A stretch of 64,000 nt of DNA from Bacteroidota bacterium (GCA_013202335.1 JABMQR010000208.1:21680-85679), one strand, 5' to 3'; counted from the first letter of the stretch, positions 18,225 to 28,279 are shown. A program made the numbers and translations. The notes: a model not told the origin generated them from the letters alone.

Positions 18225-18626
18225 ATGCCCACACTCTTCACAAAAATCATCCAAAACGAAATACCATCTGTCAAGATCTATGAAGATGAACTATGTATTG
18301 CGATATTGGATATTGCCCCGGTAAATAAAGGTCATGCTCTGGTAATTGTCAAAAATGAGTATGAAACCCTTCTGGAATGTCCCGATGAAACTCTTTTCCA
18401 TTTAATCACAACGGCAAAACGTCTCGCAGCGAAAATGAAGAAAAAACTCAAATTTGATGGTTTTAATATCATGATAAACAACGGCGCAGCCTCCGGGCAG
18501 GAGGTTCCGCATCTTCATATCCATATTATACCCAGATTCAAGAACGATGGGAAAACCCCGACTTTAAAGAAAGAGCGGTACTCAGAGAATGAGATGGCTG
18601 ATTTCGGTAGGATTTTATCAGAGTAA
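18225..18626 (+). CDS. HIT-family nucleotide hydrolase/transferase
   Basis: A 133-residue histidine-triad protein. The triad HLHIHIIP (about residues 92-99) and the N-terminal FTKIIQNEIPSVKIYEDE with ILDIAPVNKGHALVI are typical of the HINT/HinT branch, which hydrolyses AMP-lysine or similar adenosine phosphoramidates. The start has AAGAAGGAG 8 bases upstream. The upstream structured stretch could influence its expression. It converges on the GH13 gene with an 18-base gap. Confidence 0.9.
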   Translation: MPTLFTKIIQNEIPSVKIYEDELCIAILDIAPVNKGHALVIVKNEYETLLECPDETLFHLITTAKRLAAKMKKKLKFDGFNIMINNGAASGQEVPHLHIHIIPRFKNDGKTPTLKKERYSENEMADFGRILSE

Positions 18627-18644
18627 TGTTACCTGCCCTACGAA

Positions 18645-20531
18645 TCAATCCAACAATCGGCACTTAAAAAGCATACTTTGACAGGCATCAAGCCAAACAT
18701 GAAGAGTTCCATCACTGATTCTCCCTGGTACTCCGGAAAACACCTCAACAGCCTCAACCGCTCCGATATCCTCAATGGGGATATGGACTGCCCGACTGTC
18801 AGCTTCTCGGTTGAGTATCATGATAAATCCGGTTTCACAAAAAAACCTGCTGAATACAAATAAATCATTCAATGTTAAAAGAATTTTCCACCCGCCATCT
18901 GCCAACGCCGGCTCTGAACTCTTTAGCCTCCCCAGTGTTCGGTACAACCCTAAAAACTCACTATCCTGCTTCTGGGGGTCCCACTGCATGGGATAACGGG
19001 AGCCCTCAACAGAACGGACATGTCCGTCAATGCCAACCTCATCACCGTAAAAATAGGAGACCGGTCCGGGCAGCATAAACAGCATCATGATTACCCCCCG
19101 ATATATCTCCCAATCAAACACTGTACTATTATTGTGCAGCCGTGGAGTGTCGTGAGAATCAATCAAGTTAAATTCCCTAAAAACTAATTGATTTGGAATT
19201 CTGGCCAGATGCGCAGTCAGTGCTGCCCCCAGCTCATTCCCGGTAATTTTCCTGCCCGGCTGTGGATTATGACCCCACCCATCTGTCAAATATCTGTCAC
19301 GTTCTCCTATCCATCCCCGGAGCAGCCTTCCTGAACCAAAATAATTCATGGCACCATCCCATTGGTCTCCAAGAACATAATCAATATGATCTTCCCAATG
19401 CTCTCCTATAATATAGGAACGACTGTTTTCGTCCTTCACAATTTTCCTGATCTCACGCCAAATTTCATGACAGAACTGATCATCCTTATACCTTCCCACT
19501 TGGTTTGCCACATCAAATCGCCATCCATCAAGGGAATAGGGAGAATGGAGAAATTTCCTGATCATGGAATTATCAGCCCGCCAAATTATATCTCTGAGCT
19601 CTTCATTACGGTAATTCAGCTGTGGAAGTGTGGGAATATCAAACCAGCAGACATACTGAGACCTCCCGTTCCCGTTCCCACTCCCGTCTTCCTCACGATA
19701 GAAGTATTGGGCCTCTGGCGAATCAGGATTCTGTAAGGCTTTAAGGAACCATGGGTGATTGATCCCTAAATGATTGATAGAAACATCAAGAATACAGAAC
19801 ATCCCGGAATCATGCAAAGAGGTCATAAGCTTTTCCAAAGCCCGATCTCCACCAAGGTGTTCATCAACCTGAAAAAAATCATTACAGTCGTACCGATGAT
19901 TAGTACTCGCACTAAAAATCGGATTAAGGTACAAAGCGGTAACCCCCAAATCTCTCAGGTAGGGAATGGAATCCTGAATCCCTGATAGATCCCCGTTATA
20001 GAAATCGAGACAATGACCCTCTTCATATTCGGGCGGGGCCTCATCCCAATCAAGTTCACGAGTCATATGCCCGTCAAACATATACTCATCAGTACGAACC
20101 CCTGCAGTTTTATCGCCATTTTTAAAACGGTCTGGAAATATCTGGTAAAAAACTGCCCCGGGTACCCATTCAGGGTAATCCAGCCCAGCAAGGATCACAA
20201 AATCATAATCCTCTGTCTGATGTATCCTGGTTACACCATTCCGGGTATAGAAATAATACCCTTCCGGAGTTTCAAGCTCAAAACTGTACTGAAGCTTCGA
20301 CCCCCCAATGCAAATCTGAAAAGAGTAGTAGGCAAAAGAATCCCCACATCGTGAAACGGTCATTGCAGTTTTATCACTGATACCTTGTTCCATAGATCGC
20401 AGGAAAACGGCAGTAACAGGGCTCTTTACACTTACCCGAAGAGATATAGTGAATTCCTCTCCAATTTGCGGATAGGGATTTGAAACGAACTGACTGTTCA
20501 CCTCAGAGAATATTGATGATATCCATTTCAT
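18645..20531 (-). CDS. GH13 alpha-glucosidase/neopullulanase-type enzyme
   Basis: A 628-residue GH13 enzyme with an N-terminal beta-sandwich (residues 1-120) as in neopullulanases and cyclomaltodextrinases, which act on short or cyclic maltodextrins in the cytoplasm. No signal peptide is seen. Active-site blocks: VTALYLNPIF, nucleophile in GWRFDVANQVG, acid/base in IIGEHWED and the third acid in LIDSHDTPRL. The ATG overlaps the stop of the lacI-type gene as ATGA, so the two are translated together. It is the last gene of the maltodextrin cluster. Confidence 0.9.
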   Translation of the reverse strand: MKWISSIFSEVNSQFVSNPYPQIGEEFTISLRVSVKSPVTAVFLRSMEQGISDKTAMTVSRCGDSFAYYSFQICIGGSKLQYSFELETPEGYYFYTRNGVTRIHQTEDYDFVILAGLDYPEWVPGAVFYQIFPDRFKNGDKTAGVRTDEYMFDGHMTRELDWDEAPPEYEEGHCLDFYNGDLSGIQDSIPYLRDLGVTALYLNPIFSASTNHRYDCNDFFQVDEHLGGDRALEKLMTSLHDSGMFCILDVSINHLGINHPWFLKALQNPDSPEAQYFYREEDGSGNGNGRSQYVCWFDIPTLPQLNYRNEELRDIIWRADNSMIRKFLHSPYSLDGWRFDVANQVGRYKDDQFCHEIWREIRKIVKDENSRSYIIGEHWEDHIDYVLGDQWDGAMNYFGSGRLLRGWIGERDRYLTDGWGHNPQPGRKITGNELGAALTAHLARIPNQLVFREFNLIDSHDTPRLHNNSTVFDWEIYRGVIMMLFMLPGPVSYFYGDEVGIDGHVRSVEGSRYPMQWDPQKQDSEFLGLYRTLGRLKSSEPALADGGWKILLTLNDLFVFSRFFCETGFIMILNREADSRAVHIPIEDIGAVEAVEVFSGVPGRISDGTLHVWLDACQSMLFKCRLLD

Positions 20532-21583
20532 AGAGTTTTTAATGAGTCCCTTTTGATAATTCTGTAGGGGACAATAATATGGTGAGGTTCAGCATCCTCA
20601 ACCTCATCACGGATAAGCTGAAACACCAATTCAGTAGCTTGTCGTCCCTTTTCACTACCTGGCTGATCCACCGTGGTCAGGGCCGGTGTAATCATCGCAG
20701 ATTCAATAATATTATCAAACCCAACCAGTGATATATCATTAGGGATATTCAGACCAGCTGCCTGAAATTCCTGCTGGCATCCGATAGCTATAATATCACT
20801 CATACAGACGACTGCCGTTGGTTTAGTATGCTCCTTAAGAATCACCGCCCCGGCACTTTTTCCACCATCAATGGTACACTCAGCCGTTAAAACTGTTATC
20901 TCCGCAGAGTCCAGACACATACTGCACTCTGCAAGTGCCTCATTATAACCTTCCATTCTAAACCAGGTAACACTGTTGTGAACTCCCAGTTCATCACCGC
21001 CTTCAGGAAGCGATACTATAGTTATATGTCTGTGCCCGGCATTCAGAACCAGCTTCATAATATCCTTCGCAGCTTCCCGATCACGGATATTAATACTTGG
21101 CATGTTGGCGGAAGGAGATCCATCAATAGTGACATAAGGAATTTTTCTTTGACGAATAACCCTGACAACCTTCATTTCCGCTTCCATTCCCAGGGTAATC
21201 AACCCATCTACCGCTGCCGTACGTACTGCATCTGAAATACTCTCGTTAAGCGGCGGAATCAATGTTAATGTATACCCATACTTTTGACAGACTGAAGCTA
21301 CTCCCTGAATGACCTGAGCGATAAAAGGATTGCTCAGAGAACTGTTAATCAGCTGAGGAAGCAGTATTCCGATACTGTGATGTTTGCGAAGTGAAAAGTT
21401 CCTTGCAAGCGGATTCGGAATATAACCCAAATCCTCAGCAACTTTCAAAATAACATTTCGTGCTTTCTCAGAGATTCTCTTCGGTTCATTGAAGGCAAAA
21501 GAAACTGATGTCTTAGAGTAACCGGAAATTCGTGCTATATCATTAATGGTTACTCGTTTGCTCTTATGATTATTATCGGTCAT
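20528..21583 (-). CDS. LacI-family transcription regulator of the maltodextrin cluster
   Basis: A 351-residue LacI/GalR regulator: helix-turn-helix at residues 11-30 (TINDIARISGYSKTSVSFAF), hinge helix (NPLARNFSLRK) and a periplasmic-binding-like effector domain (SIGILLPQLINSSLSNPF onward). The spacing RISEKARNVILKVAEDLGYIPN is canonical. It lies between the GH57 and GH13 genes, so it probably senses a maltodextrin and binds the TAAACCGGTTTA palindromes before malE (inference). The start has GAGGG upstream. The third residue segment of the recognition helix differs from LacI, as expected for a CCGG-centred operator. Confidence 0.9.
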   Translation of the reverse strand: MTDNNHKSKRVTINDIARISGYSKTSVSFAFNEPKRISEKARNVILKVAEDLGYIPNPLARNFSLRKHHSIGILLPQLINSSLSNPFIAQVIQGVASVCQKYGYTLTLIPPLNESISDAVRTAAVDGLITLGMEAEMKVVRVIRQRKIPYVTIDGSPSANMPSINIRDREAAKDIMKLVLNAGHRHITIVSLPEGGDELGVHNSVTWFRMEGYNEALAECSMCLDSAEITVLTAECTIDGGKSAGAVILKEHTKPTAVVCMSDIIAIGCQQEFQAAGLNIPNDISLVGFDNIIESAMITPALTTVDQPGSEKGRQATELVFQLIRDEVEDAEPHHIIVPYRIIKRDSLKTL

Positions 21584-21655
21584 ATTCCCTCAAATTTATT
21601 TGTACAGCCTCAACAACTATCAAATGTAGTTAGTAAATATCTATTTCCAATTATC

Positions 21656-24600
21656 CTAATTCCCCATAATTAACGGAACTCCACTACCATCCAGGGCCTC
21701 TTCCTGAGTCCATCCGGCATCATCCGGTACAGCGAGATCAATAATCCTGGTTGGATCACTCATCCCCCCGGCTCCGCCAAATTTCCATTGAGAGGTACTC
21801 TCCTGAATATCACGCACTCTTCTTACTCCCGGTGACGGGTATCCTTCCTGTCCAAGCAGCGCTGCTGCAATACCCCAGTTTTCAATAGGACCGGCATCAC
21901 TCATGGCTTCCCGATTTACGAGAATAGTAATTTTACCCTTCTCCGCATCTACAAGAACTTTCACCGGTGTTCCTGAAACCTCAGAGAGCGACTGATCATC
22001 CTGTCCCTTAATAAGCTTCTGATTCCATCCTTCCACCCAGACAGCATATTCCCATCCATTGCCTTCCTGCAAAAATGCATTTCTGCCCTCCAGAAGTTCC
22101 TTTCTTCCAGTTCCTGCACCTGGATCGGTATCTATATAGATATCAAAAGTCTGAATTGACAGTCCAATCCCGGATCCCCAGGGGTTCTGAACAGGAGCAC
22201 CTAAAGTATAGGTAAAAAGATAGAAGTCTTCGTTTTCCGCCGCGGTGAATGATACTATATCAAAAGCGCCGTCTATGAAAACGGTGTCAGTCGGGTACGT
22301 ATAGTTCCCCGGTCCATGATCATCACCAACTGCATCGTTTATAGCCGTCACCGGCTTAGAATCCAATAGATCAGGCATTATAACACGAGCAGGACCATCT
22401 GTGGGAATAAGTGATATATCACTATTACCCCTGTTCAGGTACGCACGGAAATAGAACTGATCACCTGGCTGGATTGATGGAAGAGTGCTGAACGGTAAGG
22501 AAAATTCCAGACTCTTCCCTGCTGCTGCAAAGGCTCCTGCCCGGTCAGTTTTTTCCCAGGTGTCATAGAGTCCAACAGTATAGAGCTCTACGGCCAATCC
22601 CTGCGGTGACTTATGAAACTCGATTTTATATCCCGCACCAAATCCTAGAGGCTCTCCCCCCTCACTGAGGCTGATCACCTCTTCCTGACCGGGAAGGGAA
22701 AAGTAGAGAGTGAAAATTCCATCAGCCAACAGCGTTTTCCACTCCGCCCTGCTGAGGGCTCCAAAGTAGAAAGACTGCTTATCCCAGCCGAAGTAGAGTT
22801 TTTCCAGCACATCCTCTGCCCGGGCCATAGCCCCTCCGGATTTCGAAAAAGATCCTGCCGATTCCCACTCAGCGGGATGAATGACTCCATCGATTCCAGG
22901 GGTAAATACCCCGCCGGGACTTTTCACCGGAGCTGCAGGACGTTCGGGAATAATCGGAACAGAAACGAAAGCCGGAACCTCTTCACCAAGCTCTTCATAT
23001 ACTTTTCTTAACAGAGCACGATACGCTTCATCAAAATACTCATCCACTCCGCTGTCCTGATCAGCCCCGTACCACCAAAACCAATCCGATCCCTCTGCCA
23101 GGTACATAGCATCGAGTGCTGCATCCAGAGACTCCCGGCTTGTCTGTTTTCTTCCCGAAATGTCATATTTTGCCAGTGCATTCCTTGTCTTTAAAAGATA
23201 TTCCCAGGCAGTATTCTCTTCACCCTCACCTATCCAGGTGGAGTAGTCCGGTGTAAACCAGCTCCCCCACCAGAGCTCATCAATCTCCCTCTGCTCCGGG
23301 TAGGTAGCAATATAGCGGGATACGGTAGTTGTCTTAATAGTATCGCTCTCGGACAACTTCCGATACAGGGCATGCAGAAACTCCTTTCCATCATTAGGAT
23401 AGTGTTCCCATGCATTTTCCCCATCCAGTATAACTGAAACCAGATGCGGACCTGTTTCGCCGCTCTCCTTGAGCTGCAGCCTGATTGCCTCAATCCGGTC
23501 AATAAAATCCTGAGCAGCACGTTCAGCCGGTGTCCCTGAATACTCAAATCCTATTAAATCTGAAATTCTGAGATCCCGAAAAACCATATACATTTCTGCT
23601 CCGCTTTTCTGATCACGGACGATGTATGGGCGATAGAGATCATCCGCCTGCTCCACAACCTCCTGTGAGCTGCGCGTAAATCCCGGTATCCCCAATGAAG
23701 CAGCAAGTACCTGTTCACCGCTGGCCATCCACTTAAAACCGGCCTCACTCACTATCCTGATAATATCCTGTCCAACAGATCCCTCTGCCGGCCAAAGCCC
23801 GGCCGGTTCCCTGCCAAAATCAGAAAGGTACCTTTCGGCACTAAGTCTGAGATGATTAATTGAATCATTTGGAAATGAGAATCGTTCCGGCATATCAGAG
23901 GTTGGATCCCCTTTTTCTCCCAGGTCACTATTATATATAAGCGGAAGAATTGGGTGAGCGTACGGTGTGGTAATAACCTCAATTTGTCCGGCATCCTGAA
24001 GTTCGCGATGTTCCGGTACAATCCGGTTCAGTACATCCAGAGTGACAGAAAAAACTATTGTCTTATCAGATTCAATAAAGTCTCCGCCCTTTTTCACGAG
24101 GTTCACTAATGGTTCTGCCGTGAGAAAGTCGGGATCAAACCAGGCAAGATTAAACCATATCTGCAGATCCCGATAATCCTGTTCGGTAAAAACTGTTAAT
24201 GCATTCTCTACAGATTCCGGAGAGCCGTCTCCCCTTTTTGCAAGAAGCTGATTATACCGCGGAAACTTACGTATCATATTATTCCAGTTAGCATCAAAAA
24301 ACCTCTCCAGGATGAACCTCTTATCATCAATATTCAGTTCATCGGCAGGTTTTTCCGCAAGTACCCAGTAGATGTCTTTTGCACCGTTCCGATATGCATC
24401 GATCTGCCTGAGCAGCACGGGTGTCAAATTGACCGTTACTTGAATATCCGGATAATCTCTGAGAATTGAGACCATGTCATAATAATCTTTTGTAGCATGC
24501 ACACGGACCCATGGCCGTGTCACAATCCCGGTATCAGGATCCTCATAATATAAGGGTTGGTGCTGATGCCAGGTCAAATTTAGATAAATAACATCATTCT

Positions 24601-24712
24601 GTTCAACTGCCCTGTTCTCACTAATTGTCGAACAGCCGGCCATAATGAAAAAGAGCAATACCAACAGGATCAGAATTGTGAGTTTTTGAAGTTTTCTCTT
24701 ACTTTTTTCCAT
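21656..24712 (-). CDS. GH57 amylase/pullulanase lipoprotein with glucodextranase-like C-terminal domain
   Basis: A 1018-residue surface or periplasmic lipoprotein: signal peptide with lipobox FIMAGC near residue 27. The GH57 catalytic domain shows region 1 WHQHQPLYYEDP, the nucleophile block GLWPAEGSVGQ and the acid/base region VILDGENAWEHYP. A linker (residues 590-640) leads to a beta-sandwich module and then a region beginning AVGDDHGPGNYTYPTD that matches the C-terminal module of glucodextranases and amylopullulanases. It probably degrades alpha-glucans outside the cytoplasm to oligosaccharides for the adjacent importer. It starts 6 bases after malG, so it belongs to the same operon. Activity (amylase, pullulanase or branching) cannot be fixed by sequence alone. 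Confidence 0.88.
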   Translation of the reverse strand: MEKSKRKLQKLTILILLVLLFFIMAGCSTISENRAVEQNDVIYLNLTWHQHQPLYYEDPDTGIVTRPWVRVHATKDYYDMVSILRDYPDIQVTVNLTPVLLRQIDAYRNGAKDIYWVLAEKPADELNIDDKRFILERFFDANWNNMIRKFPRYNQLLAKRGDGSPESVENALTVFTEQDYRDLQIWFNLAWFDPDFLTAEPLVNLVKKGGDFIESDKTIVFSVTLDVLNRIVPEHRELQDAGQIEVITTPYAHPILPLIYNSDLGEKGDPTSDMPERFSFPNDSINHLRLSAERYLSDFGREPAGLWPAEGSVGQDIIRIVSEAGFKWMASGEQVLAASLGIPGFTRSSQEVVEQADDLYRPYIVRDQKSGAEMYMVFRDLRISDLIGFEYSGTPAERAAQDFIDRIEAIRLQLKESGETGPHLVSVILDGENAWEHYPNDGKEFLHALYRKLSESDTIKTTTVSRYIATYPEQREIDELWWGSWFTPDYSTWIGEGEENTAWEYLLKTRNALAKYDISGRKQTSRESLDAALDAMYLAEGSDWFWWYGADQDSGVDEYFDEAYRALLRKVYEELGEEVPAFVSVPIIPERPAAPVKSPGGVFTPGIDGVIHPAEWESAGSFSKSGGAMARAEDVLEKLYFGWDKQSFYFGALSRAEWKTLLADGIFTLYFSLPGQEEVISLSEGGEPLGFGAGYKIEFHKSPQGLAVELYTVGLYDTWEKTDRAGAFAAAGKSLEFSLPFSTLPSIQPGDQFYFRAYLNRGNSDISLIPTDGPARVIMPDLLDSKPVTAINDAVGDDHGPGNYTYPTDTVFIDGAFDIVSFTAAENEDFYLFTYTLGAPVQNPWGSGIGLSIQTFDIYIDTDPGAGTGRKELLEGRNAFLQEGNGWEYAVWVEGWNQKLIKGQDDQSLSEVSGTPVKVLVDAEKGKITILVNREAMSDAGPIENWGIAAALLGQEGYPSPGVRRVRDIQESTSQWKFGGAGGMSDPTRIIDLAVPDDAGWTQEEALDGSGVPLIMGN

Positions 24713-24718
24713 CTTTGA

Positions 24719-25609
24719 TTACCCTTTTACAGAACCTAGTGTAAGCCCGGAAATCAGCCACTTTGAAGAGAGCTGAAATAGTACCATTACCGGTATTGAT
24801 ACCAGTAGTGCCGCTGCGGCAAACTCGCCCCACTGCGTCTGAAATTGTCCCTGCATCCTCTGCAGACCAAGCGGCCAGGTGAAATAATCAGCCCGCTGAA
24901 GCATAATTCTCGCAATCAGAAAGTCATTCCACACCTGGGTAAAATTGAAAAGAAATGCAATTGCCAGAGATGGTGTGGACAGGGGTAAAACCACACGGTA
25001 AAAAGCCCCCAGTCTTGTGGTTCCATCAATCATAGCCGCCTGCTCGAGCTCAATAGGTATGGTGTCATAGTACCCCTTAAGAATCCAAATCGAAAATGGG
25101 ACTGAACTGACGGCATACGCTATAACGACCCCTCGCCAGCTGTTAACCAGCCCGAGTTTGATGGAAATTATATAGATAGGAACCATAAGCATTGCTGCCG
25201 GGATCATTTGTGTTGCCAGCAGAAAAATCATGCCGGCCTTTCTACCCGGAAAATTCCATCGTGATACTCCATATGCTGATATTGAAGCAATCGTTACACC
25301 AAGAAGTGAGGTTGTTATGGTAATAAGAAGACTGTTCCATATCCACAGCAGAAATTCCCTCTTAACAATTACTATCCGAAAGCTCTCGAACGTTGCATCA
25401 TCAGGTATGAGTTTGAGCGATGTGGAGAGAAGCCGGTTTCCGGGACGCAGTGAAATTGTGACAATCCGTAAAATTGGATAAACCGCCGCTACACAAAGTG
25501 CCAGAAGAATTATATGTATTATCATTCGCTTGAACGGGCTGTCTGATCGCCTTCTCGGAGCAAAAAACCATTTCAAACCTCGTATTACTATATTACTGTT
25601 TTGTTCCAT
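24719..25609 (-). CDS. malG: Maltodextrin ABC transporter permease MalG-like
   Basis: A 296-residue inner-membrane permease with six transmembrane segments and the EAA loop (EQAAMIDGTTRLGAFYRVVLPLSTPSLA) that contacts the ATPase. LRPGNRLLSTSLKLIPDDATFESF is the typical MalG N-terminal region. The ATG at 25609 has GGGGAG at 9 bases; a GTG at 25615 directly after the malF stop is the alternative. No ATPase gene lies in the cluster, so a shared MsmK/MalK-type ATPase from elsewhere must power it. The substrate is inferred from the GH57, GH13 and MalE neighbours. Confidence 0.88.
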   Translation of the reverse strand: MEQNSNIVIRGLKWFFAPRRRSDSPFKRMIIHIILLALCVAAVYPILRIVTISLRPGNRLLSTSLKLIPDDATFESFRIVIVKREFLLWIWNSLLITITTSLLGVTIASISAYGVSRWNFPGRKAGMIFLLATQMIPAAMLMVPIYIISIKLGLVNSWRGVVIAYAVSSVPFSIWILKGYYDTIPIELEQAAMIDGTTRLGAFYRVVLPLSTPSLAIAFLFNFTQVWNDFLIARIMLQRADYFTWPLGLQRMQGQFQTQWGEFAAAALLVSIPVMVLFQLSSKWLISGLTLGSVKG

Positions 25610-25615
25610 GATCAC

Positions 25616-26680
25616 TTACTCCCCTACTGCCTGTAATGGCGTCTTGTTACCGGAGACCTCAAATCCTAACGTGAATTTTGTTATCCTGATGTATATGAGG
25701 GTAAATCCCAGCAGAATGATAAAAATAATAAGCGCAAACATTGAGGCAAATCCATATCGGTTATACTCAAAGGCCGCTCTGAACAGTGCTGTCACGAGGA
25801 TGTCGGATGTTTCCAACTCAAACTGGTTTATGAAATAGGGCACATTGAACTGGTTGAATGTCCAGATAACCCCAAGAATAATTGCCGGGGTGGTTATGGG
25901 TTTCATCAGCGGCAGGGTTATCCGCCTAAAACTGCTTATCCTGCCTGCCCCATCCATTTCCGCAGCCTCATAATAGGAGGGATCGATACTCTGCAGCCCT
26001 CCCAGAAGTATCACTGTCATGAAAGGAACTCCCAACCAGATATTTGTCAGGTTTTTGGCTACAAAATTCCATAACGGGTTTGACATCCAGTTTATGGGCT
26101 GACCGCCGAATCTTTTTATCAATAGATTGAATAATCCATACTCATAATTAAATTCACCCCGCCAGGCAAGAACTGCAATGATCTGCGGAATTGCCCAGGG
26201 AAATAACAGGAGCGTACGGTAAAATCCCCGAAGTTTCATCGGTCTGTTCAGCAGGATAGCAATCATCATACCAAGGGTTACATGGAAAAAAATCTGGATA
26301 AAAGTCCAGAGAAATGTCCTTAATAATACGGGTAAGATCTTCTGCTGCTTCAGAACCGGTTCAGTAAAGACGATTTTCAGGTTATTCCAGGCTTCGGCGA
26401 AGCCGTAGGTTAAACCACGCTCAACCGTAAACCGCCTGAGGCTCATATTACTGCAAGCCAGGACTATATTATATGCTATAGGGTACAGTACAAGCATAGC
26501 TAATCCGATAGCTGCCGGGGTCACCAGCATTATCGGTAGGGAAAACTTCCACTGTAACTTTTTTTTAAGAACATAGTAGAGAAAAAGCTCAAGTACCACC
26601 ACAAAGGCCACTACCACTACTATTGTTCCCAAAACCTGTATTAAACTATCCTGGATTATTTGGGGGGTTAAAGAATCCAT
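25616..26680 (-). CDS. malF: Maltodextrin ABC transporter permease MalF-like
   Basis: A 354-residue inner-membrane permease with eight predicted transmembrane segments, two of them in an N-terminal extension (residues 10-35 and 45-70). The EAA loop is YYEAAEMDGAGRISSFRRITLPLMKP. It pairs with MalG and MalE. The start has AAGGAG 6 bases upstream and lies behind a hairpin that separates it from malE. Shorter than E. coli MalF because the large periplasmic loop is small here, as in many Gram-positive and spirochaete homologues. Confidence 0.88.
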   Translation of the reverse strand: MDSLTPQIIQDSLIQVLGTIVVVVAFVVVLELFLYYVLKKKLQWKFSLPIMLVTPAAIGLAMLVLYPIAYNIVLACSNMSLRRFTVERGLTYGFAEAWNNLKIVFTEPVLKQQKILPVLLRTFLWTFIQIFFHVTLGMMIAILLNRPMKLRGFYRTLLLFPWAIPQIIAVLAWRGEFNYEYGLFNLLIKRFGGQPINWMSNPLWNFVAKNLTNIWLGVPFMTVILLGGLQSIDPSYYEAAEMDGAGRISSFRRITLPLMKPITTPAIILGVIWTFNQFNVPYFINQFELETSDILVTALFRAAFEYNRYGFASMFALIIFIILLGFTLIYIRITKFTLGFEVSGNKTPLQAVGE

Positions 26681-26703
26681 CTCTGCTCCTTAAGATATTG
26701 AGA

Positions 26704-26737
26704 AAGAAAAAAGACCCGCAGTTCTGTCCCGCGGGCC
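26704..26737 (-). terminator. Attenuating hairpin between malE and malF
   Basis: GACCCGC (26713-26719) pairs with GCGGGCC (26731-26737), one G-U pair included. On the minus strand it is followed by TTTTTTCTTTC. Its place between malE and malF suggests that most transcripts stop here, which gives more binding protein than permease, as is common in sugar ABC operons. Confidence 0.75.
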
Positions 26738-26818
26738 TTTTACTGCTTAGATACAGCGGTTTCTTAGTGCATTAAACCGGTGCACCAATAGTGCAAAACC
26801 GCGTACCTTTCATTCTTG

Positions 26819-28051
26819 TTACTCCAGTGCCCGTATACCGGCTTCAGCAGCGCTCTGCATATCTTCCGCAGCCTCTGCAGCGCTTTTCGTCCCTGCAAGA
26901 ACTGCATTCATTTCCGGTTTCATTGCATCCCAGTTGGCCCGCATCTCTATTACTGTAGGCATGGGTGTACCAACAGCAAGCTGTGCTGCTGATCCCTTAA
27001 GAATTGGGTCAGCGGTAATTACGGGAGCGTTCAATGCTGAGAGAAGTGCCGGAAGCCGCTTGAACTCTTCCAGCATATTATTCTGAATTTCAGCTGAAGT
27101 TACATATTCTATAAAGCCTTTAACCGCATTAAGAGCGATGCCTTCAACACCATCTGCTACCATAAAGTATTTTCCTGCAGTATAGGGAGCCGGATATTTG
27201 CCGGTAGAGGAGACCATCGGAAGTCTTGCTACACCAAATTTATCTCCAAGAACTCCAGCATAGTCACTGAGTGACCAGTCACCATTGATGAGCATTGCTG
27301 CTTTTCCTTCCTTGAAGAGGGTATCCATTGTCGCATAATCACTCTCTACGGGGGTTACCGCATATTTGTATTTCAGATCTGCGAGAAACTGGAGGGTATC
27401 AACCATTGCTTTTGTATCGAGTGTCGGGGTAATTCCATCATCAGCAAATACTTTTCCACCGAAACCGCCAAGCCAGGGGACCATCCAGAAAGGTTCAGTC
27501 ATGTTATAAACCAGTCCAAATACATCGCCTTTTGTTGCAGCCTGGGCTACCTTAATGAATTCATCGGTGTTTTCAGGAACCTTGCTGAGAAGATCTTTAT
27601 TGTAGAGGAGCATGAGATGGTTCCCCGCTGAGATAGGTACAGCATAGGTGTTGCCCTCCATTATTACAGACTCGACAAACTTATCAGCCTGGTAAAGATC
27701 ATCTACAGGACGGATGAGTCCGGCAGCGGTGAATGGTCCTGCCTGGTCACTTACTGTCCACAGCAGCTCAGGAGGTGCGCCAGCCAGACTGGCTGTCTGA
27801 AAATCTTCACGAAGTGCTTCGGTATCTTTCCGTACAACTTCAATTGTTACTTTCGGATTCAGTGTCATATAGTCAGCAGCAAGCTGTTCTATCCATTGAT
27901 ATACACCCTCGGATTCACCTTCCTGAGTCCAAAGTGCAAATGTTACTTCTTCCGGTTCTACCGGTTCAGCTTCAGCTCCGGCAAATACCGGCAGAGCTGT
28001 CATAGCCAGCATCAATACAAGAACCAGACTTCTTACTAAAAACTTTTTCAT
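26819..28051 (-). CDS. malE: Maltodextrin-binding protein
   Basis: A 410-residue family 1 solute-binding protein with a signal peptide (residues 1-25, ALPVFAGAEAEP) and the sugar-binding pattern VTFALWTQEGESEGVYQWIEQL, WTVSDQAGPFTAAGLI, AMLINGDWSLSDYAG. A lipobox cysteine is absent, so it should be soluble in the periplasm. It is the first gene of the operon; TTGGAGG precedes the ATG at 6-7 bases. Two palindromic operators lie 48-95 bases upstream. The C-terminus is rich in alanine and acidic residues, which is common in this group. Confidence 0.9.
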   Translation of the reverse strand: MKKFLVRSLVLVLMLAMTALPVFAGAEAEPVEPEEVTFALWTQEGESEGVYQWIEQLAADYMTLNPKVTIEVVRKDTEALREDFQTASLAGAPPELLWTVSDQAGPFTAAGLIRPVDDLYQADKFVESVIMEGNTYAVPISAGNHLMLLYNKDLLSKVPENTDEFIKVAQAATKGDVFGLVYNMTEPFWMVPWLGGFGGKVFADDGITPTLDTKAMVDTLQFLADLKYKYAVTPVESDYATMDTLFKEGKAAMLINGDWSLSDYAGVLGDKFGVARLPMVSSTGKYPAPYTAGKYFMVADGVEGIALNAVKGFIEYVTSAEIQNNMLEEFKRLPALLSALNAPVITADPILKGSAAQLAVGTPMPTVIEMRANWDAMKPEMNAVLAGTKSAAEAAEDMQSAAEAGIRALE

Positions 28052-28098
28052 TCAAATACCTCCAAAATGGTAAAAGTGCATTTTTTATAAACCGTCAA

Positions 28099-28153
28099 TG
28101 TAAACCGGTTTACATTATCTACTTTCCATACTAAACCGGTTTACTAAACCGGT
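28099..28153 (-). promoter_or_regulatory. Operators upstream of malE, two full sites and one half site
   Basis: TGTAAACCGGTTTACA (28099-28114) is a perfect 16-bp palindrome and TAAACCGGTTTA (28132-28143) a second one. Their centres are 31 bp apart, about three helical turns, and a further TAAACCGGT half site lies at 28145-28153. The CG-centred symmetry is that of LacI-family operators. I infer binding by the regulator at 20528-21583. The same 10-bp core occurs once more at 57140-57149. Confidence 0.75.
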
Positions 28154-28279
28154 CAACTAAAACTTTTAGGAAATACAAACAAATTTTGGATGCATGCACA
28201 AACATTTGTTAAGTAAGATTAAGAAAGATCAAAAAATCTTATGAACAAGCTGCAAAGGTTTTTACCTCTTCTTGTATTG

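Noticed and set aside
18038..18283. Plus-strand open frame of 81 codons before the HIT gene
   Set aside because: No ribosome-binding site and no protein-like pattern; it runs through the structured RNA candidate.
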